From NCBI GenBank assembly GCA_043758105.1, contig JAYVOF010000234.1, positions 1 through 64,000 on the forward strand: a DNA stretch of 64,000 nt, read 5' to 3'. Below the pieces are notes generated by a model. It ran no database searches and had not been told where the DNA came from. It worked only from the letters and a program-made list of their open reading frames with translations. Made by a program: the position numbers and the translations under genes. This document shows, in pieces, positions 36,042 to 44,175 of the stretch; position 1 is the stretch's first letter, and each line of letters opens with the position of its first letter. Source of the DNA: JANPPS01 sp043758105 (GTDB taxonomy: Bacteria; Pseudomonadota; Alphaproteobacteria; Acetobacterales; Acetobacteraceae).

Positions 36042-36655
36042 CCGATAAACTGATCGAGGGCTACCGACGCTTCCGCGCCGAAACCTGGCCGACCGAGCGC
36101 GCGCGCTATGAGAAACTGGCGCTGGCCGGGCAGCGTCCGGGCACGCTGGTGGTGGCCTGCTCCGACAGCCGGGTGGACCCGGCGACGGTGTTCGGCGCCG
36201 GCCCCGGGGAGCTATTTGCCGTCCGCAACGTGGCCGGCCTGGTGCCCCCCTGGACCCCCGATGCCGGCTATCACGGCACCAGCGCCGCCCTAGAATTCGG
36301 CGTGCGCGTGCTGAAGGTGAGCCGGATCGTGGTGCTGGGCCACGCCCGCTGCGGTGGGGTGCAGGCGATGGTGGAGGGGGCTCCGCTGGGTGCGCAAGAT
36401 TTCGTCGAACCCTGGATGCAAATCGCCGCCCCCGTCCTGGCGCACAAGCCGGATGCCGGCGCCGACGCGGACGCCCGGCTCACGCATTATGAGACGGAGG
36501 TGGTCCGCCTGTCGCTGGAAAACCTGCTGACCTTCCCCTGGATCGCCGGCCCGGTCTCCGCCGGAACCCTCCAGATCGAAGGATTCCGGTTCGACATCCA
36601 CACCGGCACACTATCCCGGCTGGAGGATTCCGGTTTTGTGCCGATTATGCTATAA
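36038..36655 (+). CDS. Beta-class carbonic anhydrase
   Basis: A 205-residue enzyme that interconverts CO2 and bicarbonate. Zinc ligands Cys41, His102 and Cys105 with the Asp43-Arg45 dyad appear as CSDSR and GHARCGG. Length and the central GAGPGELFAVRNVAGLVPP match beta-class enzymes. Its ATG overlaps the RND stop by four bases, so it is co-translated with an efflux pump, an unusual pairing. A supply or removal of bicarbonate/protons for the pump is only a speculation. Confidence 0.93.
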   Translation: MTDKLIEGYRRFRAETWPTERARYEKLALAGQRPGTLVVACSDSRVDPATVFGAGPGELFAVRNVAGLVPPWTPDAGYHGTSAALEFGVRVLKVSRIVVLGHARCGGVQAMVEGAPLGAQDFVEPWMQIAAPVLAHKPDAGADADARLTHYETEVVRLSLENLLTFPWIAGPVSAGTLQIEGFRFDIHTGTLSRLEDSGFVPIML

Positions 36656-36705
36656 TCGCAGCCCTAAGCCCGCTTGAGGCGCGGACGCTGCCCTGAGAGA
36701 TCACG

Positions 36706-36954
36706 ATGCCGAAGGCAACTGAACCGGAATTCATCGAAAGCACGGCCGGTCAGGTCGCGGCGGAACTCACGCGGCGCGGTATTGCTCCGCACCAGCGGGT
36801 AACCGTCACCATTGAGCCGGACGAACCCGATGACTGGATCGCCAAAGCACGACAATTCGCGCGGCCAAAGGTGATGGCCGAAGGAGGGTCGGATGCCGAT
36901 CTCGATTGTATCATCAAGGAAGAGCGCAAGGCCGTGCAGCCACTGCCCCGATGA
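36706..36954 (+). CDS. VapB-like antitoxin, partner toxin lost
   Basis: An 82-residue protein with VTVTIEPDEPDDW, ARPKVMAEG and DLDCIIKEERKAVQ, a pattern I associate with antitoxins placed before PIN-domain toxins (DUF-type VapB). Its stop overlaps the ATG of a PIN-like start at 36951, but that toxin gene is cut short after about 25 codons. The antitoxin frame is intact and could still be made. Part of a 0.9-kb region of decayed toxin-antitoxin genes. Confidence 0.65.
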   Translation: MPKATEPEFIESTAGQVAAELTRRGIAPHQRVTVTIEPDEPDDWIAKARQFARPKVMAEGGSDADLDCIIKEERKAVQPLPR

Positions 36955-37025
36955 AGCTGGTCGTCGACACTAATTTTTTCATCAGCGATGCGCTTAAATA
37001 CGCGTCATGGCCCGGCATGGTCCTG
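36951..37025 (+). pseudogene. PIN-domain toxin fragment (VapC-like)
   Basis: ATG 36951 opens MKLVVDTNFFISDAL, the first strand of a PIN nuclease with its catalytic Asp, coupled to the antitoxin by overlap. After roughly 25 codons the sequence becomes the reverse complement of a ParE gene's end, so the remaining ~100 residues including the other acidic residues are missing. A frame continues to 37235 but has no PIN similarity. Confidence 0.6.
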
Positions 37026-37342
37026 CTAGAGGGTGCGCCGGTCCTGTCCTGGTCCGAATACTCGGAGCACCCGGACGTTACCCGCCGTCTCGTCAAGGCC
37101 AGTATCCGAACTCACGCGATACAGCGGCCGATACCCTCCCGGGCAGGGCAGTTCGCGCACGCCCCGATGGGGGCCAAGGGGAGAGTGGCATGGGTTCTGG
37201 ACCAGACTTTCAATCGCGGCCCACAACGCAGTTAGCTTAGCTTGCGCTGTGCCACGGGGCCAGAGCCCGCTTGGGTCAGCCATGAACCGGCGGCCTCGAG
37301 ATCGGCCAGCGCTTTGGGTGCGTAGATAAGTCGGCGCGTCAC
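37026..37342 (-). pseudogene. RelE/ParE-family toxin, frameshifted by a 5-bp duplication
   Basis: From GTG 37342 the frame reads MTRRLIYAPKALADLEAAGS and reaches a stop at QRKLS. A second frame continues with TALWAAIESL, RGVRELPCPGGYRPLYRV and ends VLRVFGPGQDRRTL, typical of ParE/RelE toxins. The two join perfectly if one copy of the tandem TAGCT TAGCT (37233-37242) is removed, giving a 103-residue protein of normal length. The toxin is thus inactivated by a simple duplication. The antitoxin gene directly upstream is also damaged. Confidence 0.72.
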
Positions 37343-37360
37343 CCTGTCGCGAAATGGCCG

Positions 37361-37581
37361 TCAGAGAGGACGAGAGATACGGGGATACGGCACCGGCAGC
37401 GGGTGATCGGTGCCAATGCTATCGATCCAGGCTTCACCTCCGCCGATGTGGCGTAAAAACCGGCAGCGATCGCGTCGTCTGCCTCCGCAATCGCTTCAGC
37501 TTCCCACACGACCCGGCGCTGCCGATCACTCTCGGCCTCGGGGCGAGCAAGGTGGTCACTGCCGATGTCTAGGTTACCCAT
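37361..37581 (-). pseudogene. Antitoxin of the ParE locus, one-base deletion
   Basis: ATG 37581 opens MGNLDIGSDHLARPEAESDR, then VVWEAEAIAEADDAIAAGFY and SAEVK, like antitoxins paired with ParE. At about 37432 one base is missing; in the next frame the protein goes on AWIDSIGTDHPLPVPYPR and ends at 37361, just before the toxin's GTG. Restoring one G gives about 73 residues. Both genes of this pair are therefore broken. Confidence 0.65.
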
Positions 37582-37614
37582 ATCATCAAGATAGTGAAGC
37601 TCGCACCAACGGGC

Positions 37615-37646
37615 AAAAAAAGGCCCGCACGAGCGGCGGGCCTTTT
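37615..37646 (-). terminator. Rho-independent terminator after the lipoprotein gene
   Basis: On the minus strand GGCCCGC and GCGGGCC form a seven-pair stem, extended by A/T pairs, with a seven-base loop and followed by seven T. It lies about 10-40 bases after the stop of the gene at 37656. Confidence 0.85.
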
Positions 37647-37655
37647 CCGAGACGG

Positions 37656-38210
37656 TTAGCGCGCTGCCGGACGGCGCGGGGCGCGGCGGGCTGGGGGGGT
37701 GCTCTTCTTTTCGGCCGGGGCGGCTTCGGCGGGGACACCCTCGCCGCGCGTGACGTTGACCGCGACCTTTAACGTCGCCTCCGCCGCACCGGCCGTGCGC
37801 GGACGCAGCGTCACGGTGAACGCGTCGGCGCCCACGAAGCGCGGGAACGGCGTGTATTCCACCCGGCTCCGCCCATTGATGGCGCGCACATAGATCTGGC
37901 CATGCGCCGGACGGTTGGCGAGCAGCGCCAGCGCGAACTCGCGTCCACCCTTCTCGGTCGCATACACGCCGCACCAGCCGTCATTGGTCATGGCGATGGT
38001 CGCATCCGCTGCGATGGCCGAGGTGAAGTCCGGCGCGGACGGCGTGCAGGTCTTGGCCTGGCCATCGAGGATCTCATCGGCAGCGATAACGGGCCCAGTG
38101 GCGGGCGTGGCGCAGCCCTGCAGCAACAGACCGGCGAGGGCAACGAGGCAAAGGGGACGAAAGGTCAAAGAACGGCTCCTGGAACGGCAGATGCGCACCC
38201 TCTGCCACAT
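37656..38210 (-). CDS. Putative lipoprotein of unknown function
   Basis: A 184-residue protein with a lipoprotein signal: hydrophobic CLVALAGLLLQGC with the lipobox LLQGC. The mature part has two further Cys (KTCTPS and GWCGVY) and a beta-rich region with YTPFPRFVGADAFTV that resembles a small Ig/cadherin-like domain, then an Ala/Pro/Arg-rich tail (ARRAPRRPAAR). Probably anchored in a membrane facing the periplasm. It is followed by a clear terminator and is transcribed in the same direction as the YhaN/YhaO pair. Confidence 0.72.
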   Translation of the reverse strand: MWQRVRICRSRSRSLTFRPLCLVALAGLLLQGCATPATGPVIAADEILDGQAKTCTPSAPDFTSAIAADATIAMTNDGWCGVYATEKGGREFALALLANRPAHGQIYVRAINGRSRVEYTPFPRFVGADAFTVTLRPRTAGAAEATLKVAVNVTRGEGVPAEAAPAEKKSTPPARRAPRRPAAR

Positions 38211-38240
38211 GCGGGCAGCCGGGCCAAGCGGGAATGCATG

Positions 38241-41200
38241 TCAAAGGTGGATGACGGTGACCGGTAATGAGCGGGCCAAGTCCACCAGATGCTCGTGATG
38301 GGTCAGCACGATCACCTGAACGTCGCCGCTCAGCGCCACCAACGCCTGAAGCGCCGCACGGGCCCGGGTGTCATCGAAGGTCTGCAGCACGTCATCGGCG
38401 ATGAACGGCAACGGCGCCTGCACCGCCGCGTGGTCCTGCAGCGCCACCATGCGGAGTGCCAAATACAGCTGGTCCCGCGTGCCCTCCGACAACTCCGCCA
38501 GCGCCTTTTTCTCTTTTGGAAACGCATGCTCCACCGCATGCAGCGCCGCCCCGGTCTCGTCATCCAGTACCAGGTGATACGCCCCCCCGGTCACCGCCCC
38601 GAACATGTCCGACACGCGGCGGAGCGCGCCACCGCCCATCGTGTCCTCCACCTCCTGCGTCGCCCGGTGCAGTAATCCGCCCGCCAGATGCAGCATGAGC
38701 TGGTGTTCCAACAGCCGGGCGTAGTGGGATAGCGCGCCCTCTTGCGCCTGCGCCGTGGCGGTGGAGTCCGTGGCGGCCGCGTCCTTCGTGGCGGCATTCT
38801 GCAGCGTGTTGACCGCAATCGCAGTCGCCTCCGCCGCCAGATTGGCCTGCTTCGCCGCGTCCTCCGCCTGATCCCGCGCGGAACCGAGGTCGGGAATCGC
38901 GCCCGATGCCGCGGTCAGCGCCTCGAGCGTGAGCCCGCTGCCGTGCTGCCTCACTCCGGCGAGGGCGTCATCCCTGATTTTGCTGTGCCGGGCATGCTCG
39001 CGGGCGGCGATGATTCGGCGCTCTGCCTCGACCGGATCGGCCGCGCCGGCCTTGGCTACGACGGTGCGCAGACGCTCTGCCGCCGCTCGCGCCGCGCTGT
39101 CTTTCAGGGCCAGCGTCGCCTTGGCCCCGGTCACCGCGAGGCTCTCCTGCTCCGCTGCACTTACACGTCCCGCTGCCCGGTCCCGGCGCCCGATCAGCGC
39201 CTCGGCCGTTTCGATCGGCGCGCCGCCGGGCACGTCCATCGCTTGGGCCAGCGCGGCGACATCGGTGGTGAACCGGGCGAGGCTTGCCTCCATCGCCTCG
39301 ATCCGTTGCGTGAAGCCGTTTGCCTCGCGCACATACTCGCGCAATTGGCTCAGCGCTTCGAGCACTGTGGCGGTCTCTGCTGGCCGCTCTGCCGCGGGCC
39401 GGCTGAGGCTGGTGAGGGTGTGCGCCCACTCGGTCTCCCACTGTGCCAGCGCGTCCTCGGCATGCGTGCGGTCCAGCGTGGCCGCCGCCTGCTCCGTGCG
39501 GGCATTGGCGAGCGCGTCAGTCCATTTCGCCTGGACCTGCGCCGATTTGGTGGCGGCCTTTACCCGTTCATCTGCCAAGGCCAGCAATTCCGGTAACGGG
39601 GCGTCCGGGATGGCCAAAAGCTGGGCAAACCGCGCGGCCCATCCGGCGTGCCGGAGGGTCACGGCCGCCGCCTCGCCCGCGGCGCGCTCCTCGGCCAGCA
39701 ACGCCTCCACCACCTTTGACCGCGTTTTAAGCCAGCGCCCTAGCTCGGCGAGGGTCGCGTCCGGGGGGAGATGCAGCGGCGCCACGGCGCGGGCCCATGC
39801 CTCGTTCGCCGTGCGGGCCACGGTTTCGGCGGCCTCCGCAGCCTGGGTCTGTCCCGTGTGGCGCGCATCCTGCTCCGCCAGGTCCTTGGTCAGCCGCTCG
39901 GCCTTCGTCACCCGGGCCAGTTCTTCCAGCCGCCGGTCGGCCAGGCTGTCGGCGTGACGGAGGTGACGGTCAAACACCAGCGCGAGCGGGTCGGCCCCGG
40001 CATAGTCCCGCTCCGCCTCCGCATCGGGATGGCCTTCGAGGCGACGGGCGATCAGACCCCAGCCGCGGTCCCGGATGTCCCGCGCCGCGCGAATGGCGGC
40101 CGCGTCCGGCAAGGGCTGCGACTGCAACGCCGCCAGCTCCTGCCGGATCTTCTGGCTTGTCTGCAGGGTGGTGGCGCACTCGGTCCGGGCCAGCTTGACG
40201 GTGGTGGCGGCGTCGTGCCGGGCCTGGTCTAGCCGCTCGAACACCGCATCGTCGGCGGGGGCCAGCGCGCGCAACGCCCCGGCCGCCCCGGTCCAGCCGG
40301 GCACGGACGCGAGCGCCGCCGCGAGCGCCGCCCTGGCGTCGCGCACGGATGCCGCGCATTCGGCCGCGTGCTCTGCCGGGTTCCGGTCGATCTCTTGCCG
40401 CAGCGGCGCCAGGCCATCGGGTGCCGCGACCAAGCCAGGCGGCGGTGCCTGTTCCAAGCCGGCGCGTTTCTGCTCCGCCTCCCGCACCCGTTTTGCCGTC
40501 GAGTCCCGCGTGCTCACGAGCCCGGCGTGACGAGTGATCGCGCCGCGGGCGGCGGTGACGATGGCGATGGCGGGGATCAGCGTGCCTGCGTCCTCCGGCG
40601 GCACGGACGCGCCGATATCCACGAGGGTCGCACCGATCAGCGCCAGGGTCTTCGCCCGGTTATCACGCAGGCCCGGGAGGTCGTTCTGCTCCTTCTTCAC
40701 CTCACCCAGACGTTCCATGAGGCCCGTCAGCGCCGCTGCGTGCTTTTGCGCCGCGTCATCCAGGGTGATGTTTTGGTAGCGCTGTTCGGCGTCCTGGACC
40801 GTTTGCTGGGCGTCCCGGTGCCCGGCCGCGGAGGTCACGGCGGCCGCGCGTGCGTCCGCCAGTTCCGTCTCCAGGCCGGGCGTCAGGGTGGGGGCGTCTG
40901 GATGGGCGGCGAACCAGGCCGTCGCCTCCATGAGCGCCGCCAGATGCGGGCGCACCAGGTCGATCCGGTGCAGCTGCCGGGTAACCGCCACCGCCTCCTC
41001 CTGCGCCGAGCGGGCGGTGGCGTGCGCCTGTTGCGCGTCCGCCAGCGCCTTGATCTGCTGCTCCCGCTGCCCCGGAGCCTGCACGGCGTCAGACGCGGCC
41101 TTCCGCGCCAGGGTGAGTGCGGCCAGGGCAGCGTTCAGCGGCGGCTTACTTTTACCGGAGCCATACTGTTCGGTCCGGCGCGCCTCTAGCGCCGCGCGCA

Positions 41201-41663
41201 CTTTAAAGGCGGAGGCGAGTTCCCCGGTACCGGCCAGCATCGCCACGCCGAGCATATCATTGCCTTTCAGATCCGTGCCGCCCTTGCGCAGCCGCGCCGT
41301 ATCAAGCGCGAACAGCTGCTCCAACTGCCGGGGCGTGGTGGAGCGGATCAGGGCGGCGAAGCGGGCCGGGTCTGTGTGGGTGCGCTGAGGCTTGCCGGTG
41401 CGGGTCCAGCCGAAGCTGAACGGCGCGCCGTCCGCGTCGATCGCGTCCGCCAGCAACGCCATGCCGGGGTAGCCATAACGAAACCGCATCGGCGATTGCA
41501 TTGGAATGTCGAACAGCACGTCATGGAACGCCTGCCGCAGCACGGACTTGCCGGCCCCATTCGGTGCCACGATCAGCGTGACCTGCCCCGGCTCGGCGGC
41601 CAGCGGAATATCGGCGGAGGCGAAGCTGCCGTAGTGGTCGAGCCGCAGCCGGGTCAGCCTCAC
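38241..41663 (-). CDS. YhaN/SbcC-like SMC-type ATPase
   Basis: A 1140-residue ATPase of the SbcC/Rad50 type. Walker A is APNGAGKSV near residue 35, then two long Ala-rich coiled-coil arms (about 170-950), and a C-terminal half with signature LSEGTRDQLYLAL and Walker B PLPFIADDVLQTFDD. The Walker B has Asp-Asp where Asp-Glu is usual. ATG 41663 overlaps the stop of the nuclease gene, so the two are co-translated and should form a DNA end-processing complex like YhaO-YhaN or SbcCD. Confidence 0.88.
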   Translation of the reverse strand: MRLTRLRLDHYGSFASADIPLAAEPGQVTLIVAPNGAGKSVLRQAFHDVLFDIPMQSPMRFRYGYPGMALLADAIDADGAPFSFGWTRTGKPQRTHTDPARFAALIRSTTPRQLEQLFALDTARLRKGGTDLKGNDMLGVAMLAGTGELASAFKVRAALEARRTEQYGSGKSKPPLNAALAALTLARKAASDAVQAPGQREQQIKALADAQQAHATARSAQEEAVAVTRQLHRIDLVRPHLAALMEATAWFAAHPDAPTLTPGLETELADARAAAVTSAAGHRDAQQTVQDAEQRYQNITLDDAAQKHAAALTGLMERLGEVKKEQNDLPGLRDNRAKTLALIGATLVDIGASVPPEDAGTLIPAIAIVTAARGAITRHAGLVSTRDSTAKRVREAEQKRAGLEQAPPPGLVAAPDGLAPLRQEIDRNPAEHAAECAASVRDARAALAAALASVPGWTGAAGALRALAPADDAVFERLDQARHDAATTVKLARTECATTLQTSQKIRQELAALQSQPLPDAAAIRAARDIRDRGWGLIARRLEGHPDAEAERDYAGADPLALVFDRHLRHADSLADRRLEELARVTKAERLTKDLAEQDARHTGQTQAAEAAETVARTANEAWARAVAPLHLPPDATLAELGRWLKTRSKVVEALLAEERAAGEAAAVTLRHAGWAARFAQLLAIPDAPLPELLALADERVKAATKSAQVQAKWTDALANARTEQAAATLDRTHAEDALAQWETEWAHTLTSLSRPAAERPAETATVLEALSQLREYVREANGFTQRIEAMEASLARFTTDVAALAQAMDVPGGAPIETAEALIGRRDRAAGRVSAAEQESLAVTGAKATLALKDSAARAAAERLRTVVAKAGAADPVEAERRIIAAREHARHSKIRDDALAGVRQHGSGLTLEALTAASGAIPDLGSARDQAEDAAKQANLAAEATAIAVNTLQNAATKDAAATDSTATAQAQEGALSHYARLLEHQLMLHLAGGLLHRATQEVEDTMGGGALRRVSDMFGAVTGGAYHLVLDDETGAALHAVEHAFPKEKKALAELSEGTRDQLYLALRMVALQDHAAVQAPLPFIADDVLQTFDDTRARAALQALVALSGDVQVIVLTHHEHLVDLARSLPVTVIHL

Positions 41664-42889
41664 TTCGCCAGTTCCCCGATCACCAATGCACGGGCCTGCG
41701 CCTCGAGGGCCGCCGGAACCTCGCCGCGCATGAGCGCATGCAGCGGGTGCGAGGGGTCCAGCAGCTCACCGGTGCGCTTCATCTGGTCCTTGATGAACTC
41801 CATCAGCCCGGGATCGATCGTGGCCGGACGCTCCAGGGCTGTGATCAGCGCGCCGATCACGCCGGGCTGCTCGCGCAGGTTCTCGATGCCCGGGGAGGTG
41901 GTCTCGATCCGGACGTCCTCGATCCACAGCTCATCCTGGCTCGCGGTCTCTTGCGCGGCCGCGCGGATGTTCTGCAGGGTCGCCTCCGGCGATTGTACCA
42001 ACTCTGCATGGATCGGACACGCCCCGAACAAATGCAGCCGCAGCGCCAGCATGCGCCCGTCCGACAGCATGACGACTTCATTTAAGGCCATGCGCACCCG
42101 ATCCAGCATAGCCTCAATCGAGGGCGCACCGAATAGGTTCACCTCGAGCCGGGCCCAGCGCAGCACGTCGAGCGAAAGGTGCTCGGCCGATTTTACCCGC
42201 CCGCCCTCCACCGTCACGAGCGTGGCCCCCTTGTCGCCCTCCTCGTTGATATGGCGGCCTTGCAGGACGCCGGGGAACACGATCCAGGGATCCTGCGATA
42301 GCACGGCCCGGGCGTGCACGTGGCCCAGCGCCCAATAGTCGTAGCCATGCCGGGTCAGGTCCTCGATCGAGCACGGCGCGTAATTCTCATGCCCGCCCAG
42401 CCCGCAGGCGGTGTGGAGCAGGCCGATGTTGAACCGTTCCGGGACGGCGCGCGGATACGCTTCGGCTAGGTTGTCGCGGACCGCCTTGGTGGCAAAGCTC
42501 TGGCCGTGCACCGCGACCGGCAGCGCCTTCAGCAGCCGCGTCTCCGCAGCCGCGGACCCCATCATGCCCGGCACCGCCAGCTTGGCCGAGAGCAGGCTCT
42601 CCGCATCATGATTGCCGCGGATGGCGACAATCTCGATGCCGTCGCGGGTCAGCCGCGTTAGCTGCTGCACCAGGAATTGACCGCAGCGCCAATCCTTCTG
42701 CGCCCCGTCATATAAATCCCCGGCCAGCAGCACGAAGCCCACCCGCCGCTCCAGCGCCGTATCCACCAGCCGCACCAGCGCCTGTCGTGTGGCGTCCCGG
42801 ATGCGCTCGCGCGGCGCCTCTGGATCGAGGCCGCGGAGCGGGCTGTCCAGATGCAAATCGGCGGCGTGTAGGAAGGTGAAGTTCGGCAT
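41660..42889 (-). CDS. YhaO/SbcD-like DNA exonuclease
   Basis: A 409-residue calcineurin-like nuclease. Metal-binding motifs are intact: FLHAADLHLDSPL, LLAGDLYDG, IRGNHDAES and YWALGHVHAR. A C-terminal capping domain follows. It is the nuclease partner of the ATPase it overlaps. The start is ATG 42889, facing the MFS gene with 68 bp between. Confidence 0.9.
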   Translation of the reverse strand: MPNFTFLHAADLHLDSPLRGLDPEAPRERIRDATRQALVRLVDTALERRVGFVLLAGDLYDGAQKDWRCGQFLVQQLTRLTRDGIEIVAIRGNHDAESLLSAKLAVPGMMGSAAAETRLLKALPVAVHGQSFATKAVRDNLAEAYPRAVPERFNIGLLHTACGLGGHENYAPCSIEDLTRHGYDYWALGHVHARAVLSQDPWIVFPGVLQGRHINEEGDKGATLVTVEGGRVKSAEHLSLDVLRWARLEVNLFGAPSIEAMLDRVRMALNEVVMLSDGRMLALRLHLFGACPIHAELVQSPEATLQNIRAAAQETASQDELWIEDVRIETTSPGIENLREQPGVIGALITALERPATIDPGLMEFIKDQMKRTGELLDPSHPLHALMRGEVPAALEAQARALVIGELAK

Positions 42890-42957
42890 GGGGTGAGCAT
42901 AGCTGATGCGCCGAGTCGTTGCTGGGCAAGATCGGCGGATGCTGCGTAGGGTGGTGA

Positions 42958-44157
42958 ATGTCCGAAGTGATCGATGACCGGCGTGCCCGTGCGAATGTAT
43001 TCCGGCTTGCCGCCGCGCAGGCGTTGGCGGGGGCGAATGCGGCGGTGATTTTTGCCACCGGGGGCATTATCGGCAGCACGCTGTCGCCGGACCCGGCGTT
43101 GGCGACTGTGCCGATCTCCGTCTTTGTGGTCGGAATGGCTGTGGGCACGTTGCCGACGGGATGGATCGCGCGGCGGTTCAGCCGGCGGGCGGCGTTTCAG
43201 GCCGGGGCCGGGTGCGGCATGGTGGCGGGGCTCGTGGCCGCGCTGGCGCTGTGGGCCGGGTCGTTCGGGTTGTTCTGCGTCGCGACCGCGTTCGGGGGGT
43301 TGTATGCCGCCGTCGTGCAGTCGTTCCGGTTTGCCGCCGCCGATGGGGCGAGTGCGGCGTTCAAGCCGCGGGCGTTGTCGTGGGTCATGGCGGGGGGCGT
43401 GTTCGCCGGCGTGATCGGGCCGCAACTCGTGACTTTGACCATGGATTTGTCACCGCATTTGTTCTTGGTGAGCTATCTGGCGCAGGCTGGCGTGGCACTC
43501 ATTGCGATGTTGGTGCTGTCCGGCGTCAGCGTGCCGCCGCCGGCACTGGTCATGGCCCGCGGCCGGCCGTTGCTGGAGATCATTCGCCAGCGCCGCTTCA
43601 TGGTGGCCGCACTTTGTGGCGTGGTCAGCTACTCGTTGATGAACCTGGTCATGACCTCGGCGCCGCTGGCGATGCGGCTGTGCGGATTGTCACTCGGGAC
43701 GTCCAACTTGGCGCTGCAATGGCACATCGTGGCGATGTATGGGCCGAGCTTCTTTACCGGCTCCCTCATCGCCCGGTTCGGCGCGCCCCGCATTGTGGCG
43801 GTGGGGCTCACGTTGCTGGCCGCGGCGGCGGTAACCGGCATGTCCGGGTTGACGGCCGGGCACTTTACGCTCGGTCTGGTGCTGCTCGGCCTCGGCTGGA
43901 ATTTCGGCTTTGTCGGCGCGTCCGCGATGGTGCTGGAGACGCATCGTCCGGAGGAGCGGACGCGGGTGCAGTCGTTCAACGATTTCCTGATCTTTGGCAC
44001 CATGGCCCTGGGCTCGTTCTCGTCCGGGCACGTCTTGGCGACGTATGGCTGGGCGGCGGTGAACTGGGTGGTGTTCCCGCCCGTGGCGCTGGCCCTGTTG
44101 GTGCTGGCCTGGGTGTCATTGCGAGCCGCTTGGCGAAGAAATCCAGGGGCGGCATGA
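42958..44157 (+). CDS. MFS transporter with repeat-derived C-terminus
   Basis: A 399-residue protein with twelve predicted membrane helices. The MFS loop signature is present as GWIARRFSRRAAFQAGAG after helix 2. No substrate motif is recognised. The final residues (SLRAAWRRNPGAA) are encoded by the left half of the CGTCATTGCGAG palindromic element, so the insertion of a repeat has replaced the original end of the gene. It converges with the alpha-E gene at 18 bp. Confidence 0.88.
   Translation: MSEVIDDRRARANVFRLAAAQALAGANAAVIFATGGIIGSTLSPDPALATVPISVFVVGMAVGTLPTGWIARRFSRRAAFQAGAGCGMVAGLVAALALWAGSFGLFCVATAFGGLYAAVVQSFRFAAADGASAAFKPRALSWVMAGGVFAGVIGPQLVTLTMDLSPHLFLVSYLAQAGVALIAMLVLSGVSVPPPALVMARGRPLLEIIRQRRFMVAALCGVVSYSLMNLVMTSAPLAMRLCGLSLGTSNLALQWHIVAMYGPSFFTGSLIARFGAPRIVAVGLTLLAAAAVTGMSGLTAGHFTLGLVLLGLGWNFGFVGASAMVLETHRPEERTRVQSFNDFLIFGTMALGSFSSGHVLATYGWAAVNWVVFPPVALALLVLAWVSLRAAWRRNPGAA
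44115..44150. repeat. Half palindromic element, copy D, at end of the MFS gene
   Basis: About 36 bases, TGTCATTGCGAGCCGCTTGG and on to AATCCAGGGGC, matching the left arm and centre of the other copies; the right arm is missing. It supplies the last MFS codons and the stop follows at 44155. Confidence 0.8.
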
Positions 44158-44175
44158 GCGCTGGTGGCGGCAATT

